Positions 34,435 to 42,005 of a stretch of 51,408 nucleotides of DNA are shown piece by piece. This DNA comes from Erysipelotrichaceae bacterium (GTDB taxonomy: Bacteria; Bacillota_I; Bacilli_A; Erysipelotrichales; Erysipelotrichaceae). The DNA lies in contig JAFWEP010000041.1 of the NCBI GenBank assembly GCA_017512885.1, positions 1-51,408 on the forward strand, read 5' to 3'. Made by a program: the position numbers and the translations under genes. The notes under the pieces were generated by a model, which was not told where the DNA came from, did not search any database, and saw only the letters and a program-made list of their open reading frames with translations. Position 1 is the stretch's first letter. Each line of letters starts with the position of its first letter.

Positions 34435-34527
34435 TAAAGCATTGAGAGTTTACGAACACGATTCGTTTTATAAAGGTTTGATGAAACCAAAACCGAGGAT
34501 AGAGCGCTTTAGAGTGATTAGTTAAAG
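34435..34527 (+). pseudogene. C-terminal gene remnant
   Basis: Out of frame with the ABC gene, the stretch encodes YDKALRVYEHDSFYKGLMKP then KPRIERFRVIS and a stop at 34523-34525. It reads like the real end of a protein, but no start or upstream part remains. I cannot name the family. Confidence 0.3.
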
Positions 34528-34572
34528 TTGGAAAAAACTGTTTCTAAAAGGCTCATTTAACGCCTGCTGCAG

Positions 34573-34600
34573 AAAAAGAAAACATCTCTTGCGAGATGTC
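34573..34600 (-). terminator. Terminator of tRNA-Gly(CCC)
   Basis: ACATCTC (34582-34588) and GAGATGT (34593-34599) form the stem. On the minus strand it is followed by a T-rich tail. Confidence 0.8.
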
Positions 34601-34609
34601 GGTCTCTAT

Positions 34610-34683
34610 TGGAGCAGGTGAGGGGAATCGAACCCCCGTTGCAACCTTGGGAAGGTCGAGTTCTGCCATTGAACCACACCTGC
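34610..34683 (-). tRNA. tRNA-Gly (anticodon CCC)
   Basis: This is a 74-nt cloverleaf with encoded CCA. The acceptor GCAGGTG pairs with CACCTGC; the anticodon loop TTCCCAA lies within the CGACC/GGTTG stem; the T loop is GTTCGATTC. It reads GGG codons. It stands alone with its own terminator. Confidence 0.95.
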
Positions 34684-34760
34684 ATGCCCTACTATTATAA
34701 GTCAATTCCTTTTCCTCTGCAAACAGGAAGACGCTCTGGTCTTTGTCGGGGAATAGTTGA

Positions 34761-34766
34761 TATACT
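34761..34766 (+). promoter_or_regulatory. -10 element of a likely leaderless signal peptidase transcript
   Basis: TATACT lies nine bases before the ATG, within the 16-bp palindrome ATACTTTATAAAGTAT. No Shine-Dalgarno sequence precedes the ATG, so transcription may begin at or next to the start codon. Confidence 0.4.
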
Positions 34767-34775
34767 TTATAAAGT

Positions 34776-35267
34776 ATGAAAGAAAAGTCTGTTCGCAGGG
34801 GGATATCGCTTCTGTTCCGGGGTGCCGGTCTTTTTCTGATCCTGGCGGCGCTGGTGATGATGCTGCCGTTCGTACTGCCCCGCTTCTTCGGTTATGAGAC
34901 CTACCGCATCGTCTCTCCCAGCATGGCTCCGGCAGTGCCGCAGGGCAGTCTGGTGCTGGTGAGAGAGGCGGAAGGGGAAGAGATCGCAGAAGGGGAGATC
35001 ATTGCCTTTTATCGTAACGGGACCGTGGTCGTGCATCGGGCACTGGAAAATGACCCCTCGCAGGAGACGATCATCACTAAGGGCGATGCCAATGCGGAAG
35101 CGGATCTTGAAGAACTGGCCTATCCGGAACTGATCGGAAGGGTCATTTATCATGCTCCGTATCTCGGTGATCTCGGAGAGATCCTGAGCAGTTTCGGCGG
35201 AAGGATCTACCTGTTCACCTTGATCGGCTGCGCTGCGCTCTGTTTCTTATTGGCGGAAAGGGTATAA
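34776..35267 (+). CDS. sipW: Signal peptidase I, SipW (ER/archaeal) type
   Basis: This 163-residue membrane peptidase cleaves signal peptides. The catalytic Ser 49 is in SPSMAP. His 87 in VVVHRALEND replaces the Lys used by ordinary bacterial enzymes, which marks the SipW/S26B type. ITKGDANAEAD is the conserved box D. Hydrophobic helices lie near 15-35 and 140-160. SipW in Bacillus processes biofilm matrix proteins; here the clients are unknown, although surface proteins are encoded in the same window. It has no ribosome binding site. Confidence 0.88.
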   Translation: MKEKSVRRGISLLFRGAGLFLILAALVMMLPFVLPRFFGYETYRIVSPSMAPAVPQGSLVLVREAEGEEIAEGEIIAFYRNGTVVVHRALENDPSQETIITKGDANAEADLEELAYPELIGRVIYHAPYLGDLGEILSSFGGRIYLFTLIGCAALCFLLAERV

Positions 35268-35288
35268 AAAAAGACCGTTTCCGGTCTC
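35265..35288 (-). terminator. Terminator of the DUF1622 gene
   Basis: AGACCG/CGGTCT stem (35272-35277, 35282-35287). Seven A on the plus strand give a T run on the minus strand. It abuts the SipW stop. Confidence 0.85.
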
Positions 35289-35655
35289 AGTGTGCCATAT
35301 CGTCGTGAACGACGGGACTGTGTCCCTTGTGGCTGCCTTCCCAGTGCAGGGCGAAAGCCATGAAGACACGCAGCATGATCAGGACGCCGATCTGGATCAG
35401 TTCGGTCATCTGGCTGATGTAGACAGTCTTCAGGATCTCGGCAGACAGATAGACTTCCAGGACAGTGGACATGGCCCGGTTCAGACCGGGATCGGCCAGG
35501 ATGTCACGGAATTTGAAACGGTATTTGATGATCTTGTTCAGTTCCTTGCCGAGACCGATGACCATCAGGATGGTGCCGATGATCTCGATGATGACGGCCA
35601 GGAACTTGCAGGTCAGGACTAAGTTGTGATGTAAAAGCTCGGTAATTGCTTCCAT
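35287..35655 (-). CDS. DUF1622 family membrane protein
   Basis: This 122-residue protein has three hydrophobic helices (about 10-38, 65-80 and 82-105). The LEVYLSAEILKTVYISQMTELIQIGVLIMLRVFMAFALHWE segment carries the DUF1622 pattern. The family is small, membrane-bound and of unknown function. The C-terminus is His-rich (HWEGSHKGHSPVVHDDMAH). The gene is divergent from the amidohydrolase, with about 115 bases between them. Confidence 0.82.
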   Translation of the reverse strand: MEAITELLHHNLVLTCKFLAVIIEIIGTILMVIGLGKELNKIIKYRFKFRDILADPGLNRAMSTVLEVYLSAEILKTVYISQMTELIQIGVLIMLRVFMAFALHWEGSHKGHSPVVHDDMAH

Positions 35656-35715
35656 ATCTATTCCCCTTTACTTCTATCTATCCTACTCAAAAAGAAATAC
35701 TTGTCCAGAATAATA

Positions 35716-35744
35716 TTGTTTTCACGAAGAAAAATGCTTATTCT
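35716..35744 (+). promoter_or_regulatory. Likely promoter of the amidohydrolase gene
   Basis: TTGTTT (35716-35721), 17 bases, TATTCT (35739-35744). A GGGGGAG ribosome binding site precedes ATG 35772. Confidence 0.45.
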
Positions 35745-35771
35745 TATTCATAAGAACGGGGGAGATACGCT

Positions 35772-37505
35772 ATGAAGACACTGTACTGCAATGGCAGGAT
35801 CTATACCGGAGAAGGCTTTGCGGAAGCCTTTGCGGTGGAAGACGGAAAGTTCCTTTCGGTCGGCGAAGCGAGCGGGAGCTATGACCGGCTCGTTGATCTG
35901 AAGGGAAAGTTCGTCTGTGCGGCTTTCAATGATTCGCATATGCATCTGCTGAACTACGGTCAGGCCCTGCAGATGGCCCAGCTGCATAAGCATACGGACA
36001 GTCTGGGAGGCATGCTGGAATATGTGAAGGAGTTCCTGCAGGAACATCCTCTCCGGGAAGGACAGTGGCTGAAGGGCAGAGGTTGGAATCAGGACTACTT
36101 TTCCGATGTACAGCGCATGCCCAGCCGGGATGATCTCGATCAGATCAGCAGGGATATCCCGATCCAGCTGACCCGGGCCTGCGGACATACCTGTGTGGTC
36201 AACTCCAAAGTGCTGGAGATCTGCGGCATCACTGAAGAAACGAAAGCGCCGGTCGGCGGCCGCATCGGTCAGGAGAACGGAAGGCTCGACGGACGCTTCT
36301 ATGATAATGCGATGAACCTGCTGACGCCTTTCGTACCCTTACCGGGCAAGGAAGAGATCAAGGATATGATCCGTGCTGCCTGCAAGGCGCTGAATTCCTA
36401 CGGCATCACCAGTTCCCAGAGCGATGACTACTGCGTCTTCCGGGCTATCCCCTTTGAGGTCATCAATGAAGCCTATCAGGAACTGGAAGAGAGCGGTGAG
36501 CTGACCGTGCGCGTCTACGAACAAAGCAACTTCACCACGCTTCCCGAACTGAAGCGTTTCGTGCAGAGCGGCAACGTGACCGGGAGAGGCAGTGATCTCT
36601 TCAGGATCGGTCCGTTAAAGATGCTGGGCGACGGTTCCTTAGGGGCCCGTACGGCGCATCTGAGCAGACCTTATGCCGATGATCCCTCTGCCTGCGGTTT
36701 CTCCCTCTTTGCCGATGAACATATGCAGGAGATGGTCTCCTATGCAAATAAGAACGGGATGCAGATCGCGATCCATGCGATCGGCGATGCCTGCCTCGAT
36801 CAGGTATTGAATTCTCTGGACAATGCCCTGAAGGAATGCCCGCGGGAGGATCACCGTCACGGCGTCGTGCACTGCCAGATCTCGCGTCCCGATCAGCTGC
36901 AAAGGATCGCCGATCTCAAGCTGCATGTCTATGCGCAGTCGATCTTCTTAGACTATGACAACCATATCGTCGAAGCCCGGGTCGGGAAGGAACTGGCAGA
37001 CAGTTCCTACAGCTGGAAGACCCTGATGAAGAGGGGGGTCACCGTCTCCAACGGTTCGGACTGCCCGGTCGAACTGCCGGACTGCCTGAAAGGCATCGAA
37101 TGTGCCGTGACCAGGACCTCTCTGGACGGGACCGGTCCCTATCTGCCGGAAGAAGCTTTTACCGTACGGGAAGGGCTCGACAGTTTCACCAAAGAGGCGG
37201 CGAAAGCCAGTTTCGAAGAAGACCGCAAAGGTCTGATCAAGGAAGGCTATCTGGCGGACTTCACGGTGCTGGGAGAAGATCCCTTCGCGGTCGATCCCCG
37301 GGAGATCCATGCGATCCCGGTGCTGGAGACCTATCTGAACGGAAAGAGAGTATTTTTAAAGAAGGCCGGCAGGCCTTCTTCAGTCATTTTTCTTCGACGT
37401 ACTGCGCTTCCAGCGTCTTCTCGATCGGCGGCAGGTCTTCGTCAGCGATCATCTGCAGCAGCCTTCCGGCAGCATAGCGGCCCATCTCATCGGTGGGCTG
37501 GATGA
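35772..37505 (+). CDS. Amidohydrolase-3 (YtcJ-like) family protein with an apparent run-on C-terminus
   Basis: The 577-residue product is a metal-dependent amidohydrolase. Visible are NDSHMHLLNYG (metal His pair), the HAIGDACLDQVL motif, VVHCQI and the NGSDCPVEL Asp motif. YtcJ-like enzymes hydrolyse amide or carbamate bonds; the substrate is unknown. The natural end appears to be YLNGKRVF. The frame then runs through a 9-bp hairpin at 37359-37380 and 122 bases into the 3' end of the opposite LacI gene, adding about 50 residues of low-complexity Arg/Ser/Ala sequence. One T fewer in TTTTT (37353-37357) would give TAA directly after KRVF. Confidence 0.85.
   Translation: MKTLYCNGRIYTGEGFAEAFAVEDGKFLSVGEASGSYDRLVDLKGKFVCAAFNDSHMHLLNYGQALQMAQLHKHTDSLGGMLEYVKEFLQEHPLREGQWLKGRGWNQDYFSDVQRMPSRDDLDQISRDIPIQLTRACGHTCVVNSKVLEICGITEETKAPVGGRIGQENGRLDGRFYDNAMNLLTPFVPLPGKEEIKDMIRAACKALNSYGITSSQSDDYCVFRAIPFEVINEAYQELEESGELTVRVYEQSNFTTLPELKRFVQSGNVTGRGSDLFRIGPLKMLGDGSLGARTAHLSRPYADDPSACGFSLFADEHMQEMVSYANKNGMQIAIHAIGDACLDQVLNSLDNALKECPREDHRHGVVHCQISRPDQLQRIADLKLHVYAQSIFLDYDNHIVEARVGKELADSSYSWKTLMKRGVTVSNGSDCPVELPDCLKGIECAVTRTSLDGTGPYLPEEAFTVREGLDSFTKEAAKASFEEDRKGLIKEGYLADFTVLGEDPFAVDPREIHAIPVLETYLNGKRVFLKKAGRPSSVIFLRRTALPASSRSAAGLRQRSSAAAFRQHSGPSHRWAG
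37359..37380. terminator. Hairpin between convergent amidohydrolase and LacI genes
   Basis: AAGAAGGCC (37359-37367), GGCA loop, GGCCTTCTT (37372-37380). T-rich bases follow after a short gap on the plus strand. It is translated in the present amidohydrolase frame. Confidence 0.7.
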
Positions 37506-38361
37506 TCATCCTCTCCAGCAGCCAGTAGGGTTCTCCGCTGTCGGCAAAGCCGACCAGCGAGATCCCTTTTTTCAGTTCCTCCGGATTCTTGTACTGGTAG
37601 TGGACGATATCTTCGGTCATGCGTTCGTTGGCGATCAGGATAGCGGTACAGCCCTGCTGTACCAGCATCTGGTAGCGGGAAGGGGAAGAGTTGCGCAGGG
37701 AATCGCTGGGAGCGATGTAAGGCTCCAGGTGCAGGTCGCTGACTGCATCCTTGTAGGCTTCATCACGTTCAATGGAAGTGGAGAGGTTCTCTCTGGCGCC
37801 GATCAGACCGATCTTCGTATGTCCGGCCTGATGCAGACGGATGATCGCCCGATAGACAGCTTTATAGGTAGAGATGGAAACGGAATCGACACTGCAGTCT
37901 TTCGGCTGACGGTCGATCAGAATGATCGGGATATCGGATGGAAGGAACTTCTGCAGGACCTTCCAGTCGGTCTGGGCTGTGGAGAGGATCAGACCGTCGA
38001 CGGTGGAACGGCTGACGGACTGCAGATGCTTTCTCTCTCTTTCCCAGTTTTCGTGGGTGTTGGCCAGAAGCAGCTGATAGCCCTTGCCGGCCAGTTCATT
38101 TTCGATGGTATCGATCAGAGAAGTAAAGAAGGAGTTGTCGACATCCGAGATGATGAACTGGATCTTATGGGTCTTGCCGGTCTTTAAGGTACGGGCAGAA
38201 GCGTTGGGAACATAGTTCAGCTGCCGGATCGCAGCGTTGACTTTTTCTCTCGTCTCTTCGGAAACGAAGCGGGTATTGTTCAGGACGTGACTGACGGTCG
38301 TCGTGGAGACGCCCGCCAGACGGGCAACATCGATCATACTGACAGGATTCTTCGTGGTCAT
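37384..38361 (-). CDS. LacI-family transcriptional regulator of the sugar operon
   Basis: This 325-residue protein has the LacI helix-turn-helix MIDVARLAGVSTTTVSHVLNN at the N-terminus and the hinge SARTLKTGKT. A periplasmic-binding-protein-like effector domain follows (DVDNSFFTSLIDTIENEL, VDGLILSTAQ, IGLIGARENLSTSIERDEAY). I chose ATG 38361 (GAGGTG upstream) over an upstream in-frame start at 38391. It is divergent from the sugar operon, and the shared 200-base gap holds four LacI-type palindromes, so it most likely represses that operon and perhaps itself. The effector is probably a sugar or sugar phosphate made by the pathway (inference). Confidence 0.9.
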   Translation of the reverse strand: MTTKNPVSMIDVARLAGVSTTTVSHVLNNTRFVSEETREKVNAAIRQLNYVPNASARTLKTGKTHKIQFIISDVDNSFFTSLIDTIENELAGKGYQLLLANTHENWERERKHLQSVSRSTVDGLILSTAQTDWKVLQKFLPSDIPIILIDRQPKDCSVDSVSISTYKAVYRAIIRLHQAGHTKIGLIGARENLSTSIERDEAYKDAVSDLHLEPYIAPSDSLRNSSPSRYQMLVQQGCTAILIANERMTEDIVHYQYKNPEELKKGISLVGFADSGEPYWLLERMIIQPTDEMGRYAAGRLLQMIADEDLPPIEKTLEAQYVEEK

Positions 38362-38409
38362 GGTTTCACCTCGGTCGTTTTTATTATACAAAATTTGATT
38401 TTTTGAAAG

Positions 38410-38545
38410 AAAGCGCTTTACAAATCCGATCTTCTATGACATTATTTAACCATAAAGCAAACGTTTGCGCAATCGTTTGCAATAAGTAGGAGGCGGTCCG
38501 CTGCCGAATACTTCAAATTTTTTACCCGCAAGGGTAAGCGCTTAC
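38410..38545 (+). promoter_or_regulatory. Operator region of the sugar operon: promoter plus four LacI-type palindromes
   Basis: TTTACA (38417-38422), 17 bases and CATTAT (38440-38445) form a plus-strand promoter. AAAGCGCTTT (38410-38419) overlaps the -35. GCAAACGTTTGC (38457-38468, perfect) and GCAATCGTTTGC (38469-38480, one mismatch) lie downstream, and GTAAGCGCTTAC (38534-38545, perfect) is near the ribosome binding site. Central CG with flanking A/T is typical of LacI/GalR and CcpA sites, so some of these could be catabolite-control sites. Confidence 0.75.
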
Positions 38546-38563
38546 AGACGAGAGGAGAAAGAA

Positions 38564-39403
38564 ATGGCGTTAGTCAGTCTGAATTTCGAGAGTGAGTTCC
38601 TGAATCAGAATGAGCAGGTCGAGATCATCCTGCCCGATAAACCCCGCGGTGTTTCCATGAAGAAGTTCTATCAGGAAGATAAGAAGTATAAGGTCCTCTG
38701 GCTGCTGCACGGCACCTACGGCGACGGTACCGACTGGCTGCGGCGGACCCGCATCGAATTGTATGCCAGCGAGAAGGATATGATCGTGGTCATGCCTTCC
38801 GCCATGAACAGCGATTATGTCAACTGGCCGAAGTTCGGGCTTGGCTACAACTTCTATGATTTCTTCTTTAAGGAACTGATGCCGATGGTCCAGGCCTGGT
38901 TCCCGGCCTCTCCGAAGAAAGAAGACAACTTCATCGCCGGTCTGTCGATGGGCGGTGAGGGAGCTGCCGGTCTGGGCATGACCCATCCGGAAAAGTTTGC
39001 GGCGATCGGCTGCCTGTCCTTCCCGCTGATCAACTACCACGTCCATTCTGACGGCAGGTACATCGATGAGAAGAAGATCAAGGGCAATGACAAGCGCTTC
39101 CTCAATTCGGTCGAGAATCTGGGCGGTATGGAAGAGTTCCTGAGATCTCCCTACAACACCTGGGACATCTACTTCAATACGAAGAAGAAACTGCCGAAGA
39201 TGTACTTCTACTGCGGCGACGAAGACTTCCTCTGGAATGCTTACTGTGAATTCAAGGAAGCCGCTGCCGGCTGCGAGCGTAAGAATGTCTTCTTCCAGGA
39301 ATATCCGGGCTACCACCATGAATGGCGGGTCTGGGATATGGCCATCGAAGACTTCATCAACAAGTGCGATCCGGATACCGTCGGTGCCGGAAACCGCTTC
39401 TAA
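38564..39403 (+). CDS. Esterase (PF00756, tributyrin/feruloyl esterase type), cytoplasmic
   Basis: This 279-residue alpha/beta hydrolase lacks a signal peptide. The nucleophile Ser 128 is in GLSMGG, the oxyanion region is WLLHGTYGDGTDWLRRT, the acid is likely Asp in CGDEDFLWN, and the His is in YPGYHHEW. Family members cleave carboxylic esters from small or sugar-linked substrates. It is the first gene of the operon (AGGAG site). It is the most diverged of three paralogues in the operon, which suggests different ester positions or acyl groups. Confidence 0.88.
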   Translation: MALVSLNFESEFLNQNEQVEIILPDKPRGVSMKKFYQEDKKYKVLWLLHGTYGDGTDWLRRTRIELYASEKDMIVVMPSAMNSDYVNWPKFGLGYNFYDFFFKELMPMVQAWFPASPKKEDNFIAGLSMGGEGAAGLGMTHPEKFAAIGCLSFPLINYHVHSDGRYIDEKKIKGNDKRFLNSVENLGGMEEFLRSPYNTWDIYFNTKKKLPKMYFYCGDEDFLWNAYCEFKEAAAGCERKNVFFQEYPGYHHEWRVWDMAIEDFINKCDPDTVGAGNRF

Positions 39404-39462
39404 AAAGGCTGAAACAGATCTCTCTGTGAAGCATAGATTCATTTCAATAGGAGGAGAAAGAA

Positions 39463-40428
39463 ATGAAAAGATTCAAGAGCCTGGCAGTTGTCCTGCTCGT
39501 CGCTCTGCTGGCTTGCTTAGCAGGCTGCAGCTCCAATTCATCTTCCGCCGCTCCGGCACCGGCTTCCAGCGCGGATGCTCCGACAGCTGAGACCGTCAAG
39601 ATCGGTTTCACCGCCATGAACCTGACGGACCCCTTCCAGATCGCTGTCCGTGACACGGTCAAGGAACTGGCAGAAGCCAAGGGCTGGGAATTCCAGTCCG
39701 GCGATGGCAACGGCGACAATGCGAAGCAGATCAACCTCTGCGAAGACATGATCAACGCCGGCATCACTCACCTCGTACTGTGCCCGGTCTCTCAGGACGG
39801 TATCCTGCCGATCCTGGAACTCTGCCAGGAAAAGGGCGTCAAGGTCATCAACTATGACTCTGCCGTTACCGATCGTGACCTGGTCGAATGCTACATCGCT
39901 TCCGATAACTACAGCGCCGGCAAGATCGATGCTGAATATCTGAACGAAAAGTATCCGGAAGGCGGTCAGATGATGATCATCGATAACCCGAAGGCAGAAT
40001 CCGTCGTTGCCCGCGTCAAGGGTCTGACGGAAAACCTGAATGAAAACTTTGAAGTCGTTGAAGACTTTGCCATCGCTACCCTGAATGATGTCCTGCGCGG
40101 CTGCGAAGACACCATGCAGGTCTATCCGGATCTGAAGTTCGTCTTCGGTCTGAATGACTCCTGCGGTCTGATCGCTCTGGGCGCTGCAGAATCCGCCGGC
40201 CGTGAAATGGTCGTCGTCTCTGTTGATGGTTCCCCGGATGGTCAGGCTTCCGTCAAGGACGGCGGTCTGATGGCTACGGCTGCTCAGTCTCCGATCACCA
40301 TCGGTCAGGAAGTCTTCAAGGCTCTGGAAACGCTGGTCGGCGGCGGCACCGTCTCCGATGTGGACGTTCCCTGCTTCATCATCTCCCAGGAAAACATCGG
40401 CGATTTCGATGCGACTGCCTGGCACTAA
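39463..40428 (+). CDS. Sugar ABC transporter substrate-binding lipoprotein (RbsB-like)
   Basis: This 321-residue protein has a lipobox (ACLAGC) and a Ser/Ala/Pro linker, then a Peripla_BP_4 fold: IGFTAMNLTDPFQIAVRD, ITHLVLCPVSQDG, VINYDS and VVSVDGSPDGQASV. Such proteins bind monosaccharides or small sugar derivatives for RbsA/RbsC-type importers. It has a GGAGGAG site and is followed by the ATPase and permease genes. The hairpin after it probably stabilises its mRNA, giving the usual excess of binding protein (inference). Confidence 0.92.
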   Translation: MKRFKSLAVVLLVALLACLAGCSSNSSSAAPAPASSADAPTAETVKIGFTAMNLTDPFQIAVRDTVKELAEAKGWEFQSGDGNGDNAKQINLCEDMINAGITHLVLCPVSQDGILPILELCQEKGVKVINYDSAVTDRDLVECYIASDNYSAGKIDAEYLNEKYPEGGQMMIIDNPKAESVVARVKGLTENLNENFEVVEDFAIATLNDVLRGCEDTMQVYPDLKFVFGLNDSCGLIALGAAESAGREMVVVSVDGSPDGQASVKDGGLMATAAQSPITIGQEVFKALETLVGGGTVSDVDVPCFIISQENIGDFDATAWH

Positions 40429-40450
40429 GATCAAGTACTGAAGTAACGCT

Positions 40451-40477
40451 TTCCCTGCCGGCTCTGCCGGCAGGGAA
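40451..40477 (+). other. Intercistronic hairpin after the binding-protein gene
   Basis: TTCCCTGCCGGC (40451-40462), TCT loop, GCCGGCAGGGAA (40466-40477): a perfect 12-bp stem without a T tract. It is likely an mRNA-stabilising or partial-attenuation element. Confidence 0.7.
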
Positions 40478-40502
40478 TCTATTCAGATAGGAGGGACCTG
40501 TT

Positions 40503-41990
40503 TTGAGCGAAAGATCATTCTTACTGGAAATGAACGGGATCCACAAGAGCTTTCCGGGCGTACATGCGCTTGACAATGTTCATCTGGATCTCTACCCCGG
40601 TGAAGTCCATGCCTTGCTAGGTGAGAACGGCGCGGGCAAATCGACCCTGATCAAAGTACTTGGCGGCATCTACACCAAGGATGAGGGCGAGATCCTCATC
40701 GACGGAAAGAAAGTTGAGATCAACAGCGTCAAGGACGCTGAGAAGTACGGCATCAGCATCATCCACCAGGAGATCGTCCTGGTCCCGGAGATGTCGATCT
40801 CGGACAATATCTTCTTAGGCAAGGAAGAGGGATCATCCTTCATGATCTCCCGTGCTGCCATGGAAAAAAAGACCCAGGAACTGCTGGATTCCTTCAATAT
40901 GGGCTTAAAAGCCACCCAGCTCGTATCTTCCCTGAACATCGCACAGCAGCAGATGGTCGAGATCATCCGCTCCACTTTCAGTGAAGCGAAGATCATCGTC
41001 ATGGACGAGCCGACCTCTTCACTTTCCGATAAGGAAGTTGATGCCCTGTTCAATACGATCCGTGATCTGAAGAAGCAGGGGATCGGCATCATCTACATCT
41101 CCCATCGGATGAGTGAACTGGATCAGATCGCTGACCGGGTCTCCGTCTACCGGGACGGCAAGTACATCGCTACCAAGACCGTTAAGGACACGACGGTCGA
41201 TGAACTGATCACGCTGATGGTCGGACGGCAGATGGGAAATTACTATAACCGCGACTACAACGAATGCAAGGAGACGATCCTGGAAGTGAGGAACCTCTCC
41301 AACAAGAACGTCCATAACGTTTCCTTTGAACTGAAGAAGGGCGAGATCCTCGGTTTTGCCGGGCTGGTCGGTGCCGGCCGCACGGAGACGATGCGGGCGA
41401 TCTTCGGTATGGATCCCAAGGATTCCGGCGAGATCCTGATCGAAGGCAAACCGGTCAATATCACCAGCAGTAAGGATGCCCTGGCTGCCGGGATCGGTCT
41501 CGTTCCCGAGAGCCGCCGGGAAGAAGGCATCTTCCCGGATCAGTCCATCAAGTTCAACGAAACGATGAAGGTCCTCTCGGAATTCATTAAAAATATGCGT
41601 GTCGACGCAAAGAAAGAGACCGAGATCGCGCAGAAGTATGCTGATGAATTATCCGTCAAGGCTCCGGGCCTTTATACCCTGGTCGGCAACCTGTCCGGCG
41701 GCAACCAGCAGAAAGTCGTCATCGCCAGCTGGCTGGCAGCCAAACCGAAGATCCTGATCATGGATGAACCGACCCGCGGTATCGATATCGGTGCCAAAGC
41801 GGAGATCTATGCGATCATGAACGAACTCGCCAAAACCGGCGTCTCCATCATCATGGTGTCGTCCGAACTGCCGGAAGTCATCGGCATGAGCGACCGGGTC
41901 GTCGTCATGCGCAGCGGTGAGATCTCTGCTGTCCTGGACCGCAGCGAAGCGGATCAGGTCACGATCATGAAGAATGCTGTCAACATTTAA
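40503..41990 (+). CDS. Sugar ABC transporter ATPase with two nucleotide-binding domains (RbsA/MglA-like)
   Basis: This 495-residue protein has two ABC domains. The first has Walker A GENGAGKS (near 40), signature LNIAQQQMVEI, Walker B IIVMDEPTSSL and H-loop YISHRM. The second is degenerate at Walker A (GLVGAGRTE, near 288), as is typical for RbsA, but has LSGGNQQKVVIASWL and ILIMDEPTRGIDIGAK. It powers import with the permease at 42006. The start is TTG or an immediately adjacent codon at 40503 with GGAGGG upstream. Confidence 0.94.
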   Translation: MSERSFLLEMNGIHKSFPGVHALDNVHLDLYPGEVHALLGENGAGKSTLIKVLGGIYTKDEGEILIDGKKVEINSVKDAEKYGISIIHQEIVLVPEMSISDNIFLGKEEGSSFMISRAAMEKKTQELLDSFNMGLKATQLVSSLNIAQQQMVEIIRSTFSEAKIIVMDEPTSSLSDKEVDALFNTIRDLKKQGIGIIYISHRMSELDQIADRVSVYRDGKYIATKTVKDTTVDELITLMVGRQMGNYYNRDYNECKETILEVRNLSNKNVHNVSFELKKGEILGFAGLVGAGRTETMRAIFGMDPKDSGEILIEGKPVNITSSKDALAAGIGLVPESRREEGIFPDQSIKFNETMKVLSEFIKNMRVDAKKETEIAQKYADELSVKAPGLYTLVGNLSGGNQQKVVIASWLAAKPKILIMDEPTRGIDIGAKAEIYAIMNELAKTGVSIIMVSSELPEVIGMSDRVVVMRSGEISAVLDRSEADQVTIMKNAVNI

Positions 41991-42005
41991 GGAGAGGAAA
42001 CGAAA

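Noticed and set aside
34435-34527. Small intact gene after the ABC pair
   Set aside because: No start codon with a ribosome binding site exists for this frame, and its only open extension overlaps the ABC gene; it is listed as a remnant.
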